Shown here: piece by piece, positions 26,217 to 34,585 of the stretch
How positions within the stretch are numbered: position 1 is the stretch's first letter
Layout of the letters: the number at the start of each line of letters is the position of its first letter
NCBI GenBank assembly: GCA_905182175.1
Contig: CAJJAT010000023.1
Span: 1-64,000 of the forward strand
From: Flavobacteriales bacterium UBA1494
Lineage (GTDB): Bacteria > Bacteroidota > Bacteroidia > Flavobacteriales_E > Vicingaceae
Direction of reading: 5' to 3'
Length of the DNA: 64,000 nt
Position numbers and translations under genes: made by a program
The notes under the pieces: model-generated
The model's database searches: none
Told to the model about the DNA's origin: nothing
What the model saw: only the letters and a program-made list of their open reading frames with translations

Positions 26217-27932
26217 ATGCAACAAACCAATCTTCTTAATTACCTTTCATTTTATATTAAAATTACGCGTTTTTTGGAGAAAATAAATCTACTTTTAGTA
26301 GAAAACATAGAGGATGAAGCCATACAAGTGGCTGATTATTTGGGAGAAATAAAAGACCTAGATATTGAGATACATCTGTGTCAAAGTTTAAGTGAAAGCT
26401 ATGAACTTTTGCAACGACAGAAATTGGATATCATTTTGATAAATCTATTTCTTCCTGATGGATATGGGCTTCAATCCTTCACTAATTTGTTCAATAAATT
26501 CCTGGACATTCCTTTTCTGGTACTAACTGACTTGAATGACAACTCTATTGCTTTAGAGGCTGTAAAAAGTGGTGCTCAAGATTTCATATCCAAGGAAAAC
26601 TTAAGTAGCTCATTCTTATATCGATCTATCTCTTACGCAATAGAAAGAAAACAATCTGAAAAAAAGCTAAGACGGAGTGAAGAAAAGTATAGACAACTCT
26701 TTGCTAGATCGAGAGATGCAATATACATGACTACACTAGAAGGCGAATTCATAGATTTTAATCCGGCAGCACTTTCTCTATTTGGTTATTCTGAAGAAGA
26801 ATTAAAAGCATTAAAAGTAAAAGATTTATACGTTGATGAAGCGGATCGGAAAACACTAAGAAGTGAACTTGAAAAAGATGGACAGATTACCGATTACGAA
26901 CTTGTTCTTCAAAAAAAAGACAAAACAACAAAAATTCAGTGCTTATTAAGTTCTATGACCATTTATGATGAAGAGAAAAATATTTTAGGCTACCAAGGGA
27001 TTATTAGGGACATTACAGATAAAAAAAATGCAGAGCAAGCGCTCTTGAAGAGTTTAGCCGATTTAGATTTAGCGAATCAAGAAATGCATCAACTCAACGA
27101 TACGTTGGAGCAAAAAGTTGTTAACCGAACAGTTGCTCTTAGAAAAGAGAAAGAAATTGTAGAAATAAGTAGTAAAGAGATTAAGGAAAGTATTAAATAC
27201 GCCAAACGAATTCAAGCTTCTATATTACCTCCTAACAAACGATTAAAAGAAGGCTTCAAAGATTCATTTGTTTACTACAAACCAAAAGATGTAGTAAGTG
27301 GCGATTTTTATTGGTATGAAAAAGTAAATAAAAATGCCCTTTTTGCTGTCGTAGATTGCACAGGTCACGGTGTTCCAGGAGCTTTTATGTCAATGATTGG
27401 GTACACCCAATTAAATGAAATTGTGAGCCAACAAAAGATTACAGATCCGGGTTTAATTCTAAAGGAATTAGACAAACGAGTTAAAATTGCCCTGCACCAA
27501 AACGCAATCAACGATAAGAATAGCAAAGATGGAATGGAGCTAGGTCTGATTCATTTGGATTTTTCAAAAAGTCAACTTGAGTTTGCAGGAGCTATGCGGC
27601 CATTGTATTTAGTTCGAAATGGTCAATTGCAAATTATTAAAGGTTCAAAATTCGCTATTGGGGGAGTTACTCTTCGTAAAAAAGAATTTACCACAACCAG
27701 GCTACAAGTAAAATCAGGAGATTCTATTTATATCTTTTCAGATGGTTACCCTGACCAATTTGGCGGACCAAGAGGTAAAAAATTTATGACCCGGAACGTT
27801 GAAGAAATGCTTCGAAATATTGGCCACTTATCTATGGTTGAACAAGATGAAATTGTCAAACAGACCATTCAACATTGGATGAATGAAGAGGAGCAAGTGG
27901 ATGATATTCTATTCTCTGGAATAAAAATCTAG
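26217..27932 (+). CDS. Pseudo-receiver/PAS/SpoIIE-type phosphatase
   Basis: A 571-residue cytosolic signalling protein. Residues about 22-145 form a response-regulator receiver fold (INLLLVENIEDEA, DIILINLFLPDGYGLQ, FLVLTDLND, GAQDFISKENL). The phosphoacceptor Asp position holds Asn76 (LINLFLP) and one acidic-pocket residue is Asn30, while the Thr and Lys switch residues remain. Residues about 153-275 are a PAS domain, 278-330 a coiled coil, and 335-571 a SpoIIE/PP2C-type phosphatase: KDVVSGDFYW, VDCTGHGVPGAFMSMIG, DGMELGLI and DGYPDQFGG. Such outputs usually dephosphorylate an anti-sigma-factor antagonist. The gene meets hpt-adk tail to tail with overlapping stops. Confidence 0.88.
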   Translation: MQQTNLLNYLSFYIKITRFLEKINLLLVENIEDEAIQVADYLGEIKDLDIEIHLCQSLSESYELLQRQKLDIILINLFLPDGYGLQSFTNLFNKFLDIPFLVLTDLNDNSIALEAVKSGAQDFISKENLSSSFLYRSISYAIERKQSEKKLRRSEEKYRQLFARSRDAIYMTTLEGEFIDFNPAALSLFGYSEEELKALKVKDLYVDEADRKTLRSELEKDGQITDYELVLQKKDKTTKIQCLLSSMTIYDEEKNILGYQGIIRDITDKKNAEQALLKSLADLDLANQEMHQLNDTLEQKVVNRTVALRKEKEIVEISSKEIKESIKYAKRIQASILPPNKRLKEGFKDSFVYYKPKDVVSGDFYWYEKVNKNALFAVVDCTGHGVPGAFMSMIGYTQLNEIVSQQKITDPGLILKELDKRVKIALHQNAINDKNSKDGMELGLIHLDFSKSQLEFAGAMRPLYLVRNGQLQIIKGSKFAIGGVTLRKKEFTTTRLQVKSGDSIYIFSDGYPDQFGGPRGKKFMTRNVEEMLRNIGHLSMVEQDEIVKQTIQHWMNEEEQVDDILFSGIKI

Positions 27933-29059
27933 GACTTAATTGAAACAGTTAACCTTTCAAAAACATCATTAATATCGCCTACACCAGCTATTGAATGATA
28001 CTTTCCTTGCTCATCGTAATAATTTTTTAAAGGTGCTGTTTTCTTGTTATAAGTTACAATCCTGTTAAATATAATGGACTCATTTTTATCGTCTTCGCGT
28101 CCACTTTCCTGCCCTCTTTTGATAATTCTATCTACCAATTCTTCATCGTCTACTTCTAACGAAAGCATTGTATCAATTTCTGTTTTATGTTCTTCAAGTA
28201 AGTTGTCTAGCGCCTGAGCTTGTGTTGTAGTTCTCGGAAATCCGTCGAAAATAAATCCTTTTGCATCTTTGTGCACATTTAGGCAGTTTCCAATCATATC
28301 GATTACCACCTCGTCGGGCACTAATTCTCCTTTGTCCATAAAGGTTTGGGCTAACGTTCCTAATTCGGTTGCATTTTTGATTTCGTTTCTCAAAATATCT
28401 CCTGTTGAAAGGTGAACCAAATCATATTTCTCCTTTAGTTTAATCGCTTGAGTTCCTTTTCCAGCTCCCGGAGGGCCAAATAATACGATGTTCAGCATAT
28501 CTTCGTCTAATTTCAAGTTTTGTGCCTGTGAAAGTACGTAAAGTTGGTTTAGATTTCTACCGAACCCATCATAATCCAATCCATAACCAACTACAAATTC
28601 TGGATCAATATCCATGGCGACGTAGTCAATCTTAATTTTCTTGTTGTAAACGTCTGGCTTCATTAATAAGGTAGCAACTGAAACACTCGAAGCGCCCATG
28701 TTACCTATTATTTCAGTTACTGCTTCAATTGTATTGCCGGTATCAACAATGTCTTCAATAATTATAACATCTCTGCCTGAGACTTTTTGGTCCAGCCCTA
28801 AAAGTTGGCGAACATTTCCGGTGGTTTGTGTTCCGGCATATGACGCAACTTTTACAAAAGAGATTTCACAAGCAAAATTTATTTTCCTCATTAAGTCAGC
28901 TGCAAAAAAGAAGCAACCATTTAAGACTCCAATAAAAACTGGCTTTCGCCCTCTGTATTTCTTTGTGATGTTCTCAGCTACTACTGTAACCGCTTTATCA
29001 ATATCTTCTGCCGAAATGAATGGCTCAAAGATTTTATCGTGAATTTTTATTCGGCTCAA
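27929..29059 (-). CDS. Fused hypoxanthine phosphoribosyltransferase / adenylate kinase
   Basis: One chain of 376 residues from TTG 29059 carries two purine enzymes. The first 185 residues are a phosphoribosyltransferase: FEPFISAEDI, FIGVLNGCFFFAADL, and the PRPP loop VIIIEDIVDTGNT. From about residue 188 an adenylate kinase follows: MLNIVLFGPPGAGKGTQ (P-loop), HLSTGDILRNEI, FIFDGFPRT and the short LID form RGQESGREDDKNES. An ATG at 29125 is in frame, but a near-consensus -7 box (TACCTTTA, 29086-29093) lies between it and the TTG, and family N-termini fit the TTG. The fusion links hypoxanthine/guanine salvage to adenylate balance. An internal ATG at the kinase start could yield a free kinase. 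Confidence 0.9.
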   Translation of the reverse strand: MSRIKIHDKIFEPFISAEDIDKAVTVVAENITKKYRGRKPVFIGVLNGCFFFAADLMRKINFACEISFVKVASYAGTQTTGNVRQLLGLDQKVSGRDVIIIEDIVDTGNTIEAVTEIIGNMGASSVSVATLLMKPDVYNKKIKIDYVAMDIDPEFVVGYGLDYDGFGRNLNQLYVLSQAQNLKLDEDMLNIVLFGPPGAGKGTQAIKLKEKYDLVHLSTGDILRNEIKNATELGTLAQTFMDKGELVPDEVVIDMIGNCLNVHKDAKGFIFDGFPRTTTQAQALDNLLEEHKTEIDTMLSLEVDDEELVDRIIKRGQESGREDDKNESIIFNRIVTYNKKTAPLKNYYDEQGKYHSIAGVGDINDVFERLTVSIKS

Positions 29060-29085
29060 ACTAAATGTTTTGATTTTGAAAAGCG

Positions 29086-29093
29086 TAAAGGTA
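29086..29093 (-). promoter_or_regulatory. Near-consensus -7 element TACCTTTA of hpt-adk
   Basis: One mismatch to TAnnTTTG, on the minus strand, 26 nt before the TTG start at 29059. A TTG about 17 nt further upstream may serve as -33. Confidence 0.45.
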
Positions 29094-29150
29094 TTAATAT
29101 TTGAGGATTCAATGAACAGAAACAATGTTAATTCTCTCGCTAATTCCTTT

Positions 29151-29158
29151 TATCTTTG
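29151..29158 (+). promoter_or_regulatory. -7 element TATCTTTG of purK
   Basis: Perfect TAnnTTTG, 22 nt before the purK ATG at 29181. Confidence 0.68.
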
Positions 29159-29180
29159 CTATTCTAAAACGATTATCTAA

Positions 29181-30326
29181 ATGAAGAACATCCATTCTCA
29201 AAATTTTAAAATTGGAATCTTAGGCGGCGGCCAACTTGGCCGAATGACGCTGCAGGAAGGGTACAACTTAAACTTGCATATCGACATATTAGATCCCTCA
29301 ATAAAAGCACCTTGTAAAAATTTAGCCAATGAATTTGTTGTAGGAGATTTCAAAAACTACGACGACGTTTATGCCTTCGGAAAAAATAAAGATGTCGTAA
29401 GCATTGAATTTGAAGATGTAAATTCTGACGCCTTAGCCCAGTTAGAGAAGGAAGGAGTAAAAGTATTTCCTCAGCCACATATCTTGAAAATTATTCAAGA
29501 CAAAGGATTGCAAAAGCAATTTTATACTGACCATAAGTTGCCAACTTCAAAATTTCAACTCATTAACAACAAAGAAGAAATTGCGAATTCTGATTTAAAC
29601 TTTCCAGTTTTTCAAAAGCTAAGAACATCCGGTTACGATGGTTACGGAGTGCAGCGAATTGATTCGAAAGAAGATCTAAATAAGGCATTTGACAAACCTT
29701 CAATAATTGAAGAAGGAGTTGATTTGGATAAAGAACTGTCTGTTATCATTGCCAGAAACGAAAAAGGAGAAATCAAATATTTCCCATTGGTAGAATTGGA
29801 GTTTAATCCAAAAGCTAACATGGTGGAATTTTTATTTTCCCCTGCAAATGTGAGTGATGCTGTTGCTGAAAAAGCCTATGGTTTGGCAACAACCCTAATT
29901 AAAGAATTAGAAATGGTGGGTTTACTTGCCGTTGAATTGTTTCTGAATAGAGAGGGAGAAGTATTAATCAATGAAATTGCTCCAAGAGCTCATAACTCAG
30001 GTCACCAAAGTATTGAAGGAAACTACACCTCTCAGTTTGCACAACATTTAAGAGCTATTTTAAACTTGCCTTTGGGCGATACTGATATTAAAGTTCCCTC
30101 TGTCATGCTAAACTTACTGGGTGAAGAAGATGCAAATGGAACAGCTCACTACGAGGGTTTTGAAGCAATTCTAGAGCAGAAAGGTGTTTACCCTCATCTG
30201 TACGGGAAGGAAGAAGTGAAACCCTTCAGAAAAATGGGACACATTACTATTTTAGATGATGATTTAGACAAAGCAAAAGCCAAGGCTAGATACATAAAAA
30301 CAATTGTTAAAGTAACTTCAAAATAA
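29181..30326 (+). CDS. purK: N5-carboxyaminoimidazole ribonucleotide synthase
   Basis: A 381-residue ATP-grasp enzyme that carboxylates AIR to N5-CAIR in purine synthesis. It has the N-terminal [19 protein letters not shown], the acidic [12 protein letters not shown]-grasp blocks [18 protein letters not shown] and [12 protein letters not shown], and the metal/ATP site [17 protein letters not shown]. Length matches the family. The next gene, purE, starts one base after the stop, so the two sequential enzymes are made together. Transcribed from the TATCTTTG box upstream, divergent from hpt-adk, which also belongs to purine metabolism. Confidence 0.95.
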   Translation: MKNIHSQNFKIGILGGGQLGRMTLQEGYNLNLHIDILDPSIKAPCKNLANEFVVGDFKNYDDVYAFGKNKDVVSIEFEDVNSDALAQLEKEGVKVFPQPHILKIIQDKGLQKQFYTDHKLPTSKFQLINNKEEIANSDLNFPVFQKLRTSGYDGYGVQRIDSKEDLNKAFDKPSIIEEGVDLDKELSVIIARNEKGEIKYFPLVELEFNPKANMVEFLFSPANVSDAVAEKAYGLATTLIKELEMVGLLAVELFLNREGEVLINEIAPRAHNSGHQSIEGNYTSQFAQHLRAILNLPLGDTDIKVPSVMLNLLGEEDANGTAHYEGFEAILEQKGVYPHLYGKEEVKPFRKMGHITILDDDLDKAKAKARYIKTIVKVTSK

Positions 30327-30327
30327 T

Positions 30328-30822
30328 ATGGCAGCAAGAATTGGAATTATCATGGGCAGTATCTCTGACTTGAAAGTAATGCAAGTTGGATTGGATTTTT
30401 TAAAAGAACAAGACATTGATTTTGAAGTAGAAATTGTTTCAGCACACAGAACACCGGAAAAGATGTTGACGTATGCCAAATCTGCAAAAGACCGTGGCCT
30501 AAAGGTAGTTATTGCCGCTGCAGGCGGAGCAGCTCACTTGCCAGGAATGGTAGCAGCTTCTACACCACTTCCTGTAATTGGTGTTCCCATTAAATCTTCC
30601 AACTCAATTGACGGTTGGGACTCTATTCTTTCGATTTTACAGATGCCAGGCGGTGTCCCAGTTGCAACAGTGGCTTTGGATGGTGCAAAAAATGCAGCGA
30701 TTTTAGCGGCACAAATTTTAGCGACCTCAGACGAAAACATCGCTGCAAAAATGGACCAATTTAAAATTGACTTGGTAAAAAAAGTGGACCAAATGAATGA
30801 GGAATTGAATTCTCAGAAATAA
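30328..30822 (+). CDS. purE: N5-carboxyaminoimidazole ribonucleotide mutase
   Basis: A 164-residue class I PurE that moves the carboxylate of N5-CAIR to give CAIR, the step after PurK. Motifs are [14 protein letters not shown] (substrate phosphate site), [10 protein letters not shown] (catalytic His), [14 protein letters not shown] and GVPIKS. ATG lies one base after the purK stop. A short perfect hairpin overlaps the stop codon (30820-30837). Confidence 0.95.
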   Translation: MAARIGIIMGSISDLKVMQVGLDFLKEQDIDFEVEIVSAHRTPEKMLTYAKSAKDRGLKVVIAAAGGAAHLPGMVAASTPLPVIGVPIKSSNSIDGWDSILSILQMPGGVPVATVALDGAKNAAILAAQILATSDENIAAKMDQFKIDLVKKVDQMNEELNSQK

Positions 30823-30837
30823 GACCAGGTGGTCTTA
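30820..30837 (+). terminator. Short palindrome overlapping the purE stop
   Basis: TAAGACCA and TGGTCTTA form an 8-bp perfect stem with a two-base centre; the TAA is the purE stop. No T-run follows, so it may be a weak terminator or a protein-binding palindrome. The 225 bases after it hold nothing recognisable. Confidence 0.4.
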
Positions 30838-31062
30838 GCTAATTTATGTGAGGAAATAAAGTAGTGGAAGAGCACAGTCGAGTGCAGCCATGAATTCATT
30901 GCCTTTTTGTCTACTAATCACTGCTTTTAGACGCAAAATGCCTTTCAGAAACAAAAACTGTCCGTGTTACTTTACCTGTTAGAAATGAGATATAGTGTGA
31001 TTGTCGGTAAAGAAATCCACTGTTAAATAAAAACATAATTATCTTGTATCTGCTGAAAATAG

Positions 31063-31608
31063 TTAAAATTCATATCTCAGGTCAAATTGAAATCCCACAG
31101 CACCACCCAGATCGATATTAACTACATCTGGATAGCCATTGCCTAAATAAAATGAGCCAAGAGCTCCACCCATGAATTGATCATAGAGGTTCCCATCGTC
31201 ATCGTACACATTGATAGAAATCCCATTATAATTTCCCAGAAATTCTAATGGAGATGTCAAGGGAACACTAAATGGCATAATCGTAACATTCTGAAATGCA
31301 ATCGGGTTTTGCCAAAGGATATTCGTTCCTCCTTGTATTATTTGAATAATTAAATCCGGACCAGACGAAGGATCCCACAAATGATTTGGAAATCGTTTTA
31401 CAATAAAATTACTCACCACTATTTTTTTTGGCCTAAGCTGGCTATTAAACGCCAATTTATTCTGATCAAAAACAACACACTCACCATTCACACAAACCTC
31501 GTCTTCAGAGCATTCGCTATAATAGCAATCGTTTAAATCCTCCTTAACACAGGACGTAAAAAAGAGGCTAAAAACAAATACGAGAACGGAGTATATATTG
31601 AATCTCAT
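31063..31608 (-). CDS. Cys-rich lipoprotein with EGF-like segment
   Basis: A 181-residue lipoprotein starting at ATG 31608: MRFNIYSVLVFVFSLFFTSC with the lipidated Cys at the lipobox. A short Cys-rich block CYYSECSEDEVCVNGECV follows, like the EGF-type or dickkopf-like inserts seen in surface lipoproteins. The remainder is beta-rich and may be a C2-like sandwich (PDLIIQIIQGG, GISINVYDDDGNL). An open frame upstream of 31608 is the tail of the adjacent gene in another phase. It is the last gene of a three-gene operon, 10 nt after the preceding lipoprotein. Function unknown. Confidence 0.75.
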   Translation of the reverse strand: MRFNIYSVLVFVFSLFFTSCVKEDLNDCYYSECSEDEVCVNGECVVFDQNKLAFNSQLRPKKIVVSNFIVKRFPNHLWDPSSGPDLIIQIIQGGTNILWQNPIAFQNVTIMPFSVPLTSPLEFLGNYNGISINVYDDDGNLYDQFMGGALGSFYLGNGYPDVVNIDLGGAVGFQFDLRYEF

Positions 31609-31618
31609 GATTTTACGA

Positions 31619-31996
31619 TTATGGAATGTATATAAATTGAGAAGGCTTAGATTCTTTTCTAGTTTTTGAGTTGTACAGTGTAAGCTCATAAGTAGTGGAA
31701 CCATCGCAACTAGAAATAAAGTAAAGCGATTTGGTTTCGCTAAACCTAATAGCGTTGCCCACTTGGTCTCTCACAATTATGTGAGTATATATTACTGTAT
31801 CAGGAATTCTATCTTCGTAAACTTTCAGATCAGCTCTTATTACATCACAAGAGATTGGAATTACATTTTCAAGGGTTATGATATCCACCAGTTCCTGATC
31901 AAAAAGATTAATCAATTGAATACCTTCAAGTGTGTTTTCTTTTTTACATGCATTCAAGAAAGACAAAGCGCAAAGCAGAATAAAAACCTTCTTCAT
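31619..31996 (-). CDS. Small lipoprotein of unknown function
   Basis: A 125-residue lipoprotein: MKKVFILLCALSFLNACKKE has a lipobox with Cys17. The mature part is a single beta-rich domain (LENVIPISCDVIRADLKVYE, YELTLYNSKTRKES) with two further Cys. It starts 5 nt after the PEGA-domain gene stop and is followed 10 nt later by another lipoprotein, so the three are co-transcribed. I do not recognise a family; an Ig-like fold is possible. Confidence 0.75.
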   Translation of the reverse strand: MKKVFILLCALSFLNACKKENTLEGIQLINLFDQELVDIITLENVIPISCDVIRADLKVYEDRIPDTVIYTHIIVRDQVGNAIRFSETKSLYFISSCDGSTTYELTLYNSKTRKESKPSQFIYIP

Positions 31997-32001
31997 ATCT
32001 A

Positions 32002-32724
32002 TTAAAAATTTGACTTTATAACCAACATGGTTTGACCATTTCCAACTATTGGCGTTACTGTTAAATTAGAAAGCAATGGCGTTTCTTCAAAACGTGGCTT
32101 ACTCATAGTGTTTCCTAACTTCCATCCGAAAAAAGTTGTAATAAGAGTCACACCGGCACCAATTTGAACCATCCTTGTTCTTTTATCCACCTCGTCAATA
32201 GCATCTTCGTAATTTCCTTTACTTTGATTGTACTTTTGAGTGTAAAAATTATGATCTTCAGTCCAGAAAGATTGCTGATAAAGAAGCTGGTACTTACCTG
32301 CTTCCTTTTCAAAACGAGATGCATCGTCATTAAAATCTGATATATCTGATATATAACTAGATGCAAATATTAGATAACTAGCAATAAATCCATATCTCAA
32401 CGAATATTTTTTGAAATTATAAAATTTAAGTCGTCTTCTGTATTGGACGTAATCTTTTGAATAAGGTAACTTAATCGCGACTGTTTTTAAGTGGTTATTT
32501 CCGAGAATAACTTTCTTCTCTACCAAATCTCTTTTTGGTGCCCATGCTTTAATGATGTATTCGCCAGAATCCAAAACAATAAATTTCCCGTATGTTAGTG
32601 TTTCTCCATTCATCTTAATAATGGCGCCACTAGGTCTAGTATACACCCTAAGTTTGCTAGTATCTTGCGCAAACATTTGAAATAGAAACATCAGGGCTAA
32701 CAATGTAAAAAACAGTTTCTTCAT
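32002..32724 (-). CDS. PEGA-domain exported protein
   Basis: A 240-residue protein with a signal peptide (MKKLFFTLLALMFLFQMFAQ), a PEGA-like domain at about residues 22-75 (KLRVYTRPSGAIIKMNGETL, DSGEYIIKAWAPKRD), a middle region with two possible membrane segments (about 112-125 and 187-205), and a coiled segment of Tyr/Asn-rich sequence between them. PEGA domains are small beta units often in surface or membrane-tethered proteins. It leads an operon with two lipoproteins and has a perfect -7 box 19 nt upstream. The function is not known. Confidence 0.78.
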   Translation of the reverse strand: MKKLFFTLLALMFLFQMFAQDTSKLRVYTRPSGAIIKMNGETLTYGKFIVLDSGEYIIKAWAPKRDLVEKKVILGNNHLKTVAIKLPYSKDYVQYRRRLKFYNFKKYSLRYGFIASYLIFASSYISDISDFNDDASRFEKEAGKYQLLYQQSFWTEDHNFYTQKYNQSKGNYEDAIDEVDKRTRMVQIGAGVTLITTFFGWKLGNTMSKPRFEETPLLSNLTVTPIVGNGQTMLVIKSNF

Positions 32725-32743
32725 TTCTTCATTTTCTTCAAAG

Positions 32744-32751
32744 CAAAAATA
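32744..32751 (-). promoter_or_regulatory. -7 element TATTTTTG of the PEGA operon
   Basis: Perfect TAnnTTTG on the minus strand, 19 nt before ATG 32724. Confidence 0.62.
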
Positions 32752-33267
32752 GATCTTTTATCTATAACTGGCTTGGGCTATATTATCGATGATAAAGCCC
32801 TACTTCCAAGAATAAAAACTGGGATTCTCTATCAGAAGAAATGCTAATTAAAGAAAGTTGATCTTTTAAAACTCCGCTTCTAAAAACCTAGACTGCAATT
32901 TATCAATTATTCCAAATCAAGAAATATATTTAAGCCCTATTTTAAAATAACTTACTCTGGAACTGAAAGCTATTATGCTTTGTAAAATTACTTGACAGCC
33001 TTCAAAATCTGCCAAAAATTAGCAAACTCCCCGATAATTTTTTCAAAATATTATGAAAAGGGCTTTGATAAATTAGTTTCCATTGAAAGAATGTTAGAAA
33101 TCATTCATTTAACCAAATAATATGCGATTCGTCTAGTCGCTGTTACGGGCCAACTTCCTACCTAGAGAATCCTACACTCCCTAATATTTTAATTAACTTT
33201 CTGTTTCTATATTTTCAAGCTATTGAAGCAACAAAAAGAGAAGAAAATTCGAATAAAAGCAAACCAG
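32752..33267. other. Intergenic region before the tryptophan dioxygenase gene
   Basis: About 516 bases without a supported gene. It is AT-rich and holds the divergent promoters of the PEGA operon and the dioxygenase; a TATATTTT word at 33208-33215 is a weak -7 candidate for the latter. Confidence 0.5.
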
Positions 33268-34233
33268 ATGGACGATAAGAAAACGAAGCTCATAGACGAT
33301 TTAAAGGTAAAATACGATAAGATTGGCCAAAATGTAGACACTCATTTAAGCGGATTATTACATTCAAAACCGATAACGTACTGGGATTACATTCAGCCGG
33401 AAGCGTTGTTAAATCTTCAAGTTCAGCGAACGAATCAGCCAGACGAGATGGTATTTATTATGTACCATCAAATTAATGAATTATTGTTTAAAATGATTCT
33501 TTGGGAAATTGAGCAGATTGCTACCAATGAGAAGTTAACCACAGAATTTTTCGCTGCGAGATTAGACCGAATTAGTCGTTATTTCGACATGCTCTCCTCC
33601 TCTTTTGAAATTATGGGCGACGGAATGGAAGTGGAACAGTACATGAAGTTTAGAGATACCTTGACCCCTGCTAGTGGTTTTCAAAGCGCGCAATACAGAA
33701 AAATTGAATTTGCTTCTACCGAGTTAATCAACCTAATTGACATTCGTTTTAGAGCAACCATTGACAGAGATACTCCGTTTAGTCATGCATTTGAACACTT
33801 GTATTGGCAAGCTGCAGGGAAGGATTATAAAACCGGGAAAAAGTCTGCTTTATTGAGTTTGTTTGAAGACAAGTACATGGAAGACTTTATCACTTTCATG
33901 AAAACATACAACACGCTGAACCTTTGGACCAAATTCAAATCATTGCCAACTGAAGATCAACTAGACGTTGAGCTAATTAATGCCATGAGACACTATGACC
34001 ATACCGTAAATGTGATGTGGGTAATGGCACATTTTGATGCCGCAGGAAAATACCTCAACAGCGGTAAGACAAAAGCAGAAGCTACGGGTGGGAGTGAATG
34101 GCAGAAATACATGCATCCACGATATCAAAAAAGAATTTTCTTTCCAGAATTGTGGACTGAAGACGAACTAGAGAATTGGGGAATTAATAATTTAAAAAGT
34201 CACGAGATCATTGAGAGCTCTCCGATGGCTTAA
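33268..34233 (+). CDS. Tryptophan 2,3-dioxygenase family protein
   Basis: A 321-residue heme enzyme that opens the indole ring of tryptophan to N-formylkynurenine, first step of the kynurenine pathway. It has the family blocks ITYWDYIQPEALLNLQ, PDEMVFIMYHQINELLFKM (substrate region and the His-containing motif), SGFQSAQYRKIEF, and MRHYDHTVNVMWVMAHFDAA near the heme ligand. Another in-frame start (TTG 33223) would add 15 basic residues; the ATG at 33268 (MDDKKTKLIDDLKVKYDKIG) fits the family start better. No other kynurenine-pathway gene is adjacent. Family assignment is firm; the substrate is inferred from the family. Confidence 0.88.
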   Translation: MDDKKTKLIDDLKVKYDKIGQNVDTHLSGLLHSKPITYWDYIQPEALLNLQVQRTNQPDEMVFIMYHQINELLFKMILWEIEQIATNEKLTTEFFAARLDRISRYFDMLSSSFEIMGDGMEVEQYMKFRDTLTPASGFQSAQYRKIEFASTELINLIDIRFRATIDRDTPFSHAFEHLYWQAAGKDYKTGKKSALLSLFEDKYMEDFITFMKTYNTLNLWTKFKSLPTEDQLDVELINAMRHYDHTVNVMWVMAHFDAAGKYLNSGKTKAEATGGSEWQKYMHPRYQKRIFFPELWTEDELENWGINNLKSHEIIESSPMA

Positions 34234-34459
34234 ATTGTTAGTAGACTTGTTCCTTTTAATAATTGCAGAAGAGCTGTAAACCCGGTAAAGTAAAATGTCT
34301 GATTAATTATAGTCAACAATATTAACCATTCGAGTCATAATTTCGTCAGTTCGAAATTGCCTTAACTTCTTCTTTTGCAAGAATCGGTTTTAAATCTAAA
34401 AAAAAGAAATTCTTTTTAAGAACATGTCCGTAAAAAGCTGACAATGTTTCTAAAATATA

Positions 34460-34494
34460 GAGACCATGGAGGTTTTGAAAACCTCCATGGTCTC
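34460..34494. repeat. Near-perfect 17-bp-arm palindrome
   Basis: GAGACCATGGAGGTTTT (34460-34476) and AAAACCTCCATGGTCTC (34478-34494) are exact inverse complements with a single G between. It lies in the 352-bp gap between two convergent genes (dioxygenase and cusB-like) and may be a bidirectional terminator, though no T-run follows. The rest of 34234-34585 shows nothing else. Confidence 0.85.
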
Positions 34495-34585
34495 ACACTC
34501 TGAAAACAATTATAGCACCTAAAGTCCCTGCAAGTATTCCGTTTTTAAACTTTAACCAGAAAATAAAAACTCCTATATTAACCCA

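Noticed and set aside
29060-29125. ATG 29125 as the hpt-adk start
   Set aside because: A likely -7 promoter box lies between it and the TTG at 29059, and the added residues do not fit the family.
33223-33267. TTG start for tryptophan dioxygenase
   Set aside because: It adds a lysine-rich extension not typical of the family; a weak promoter box lies just before it. Not fully excluded.
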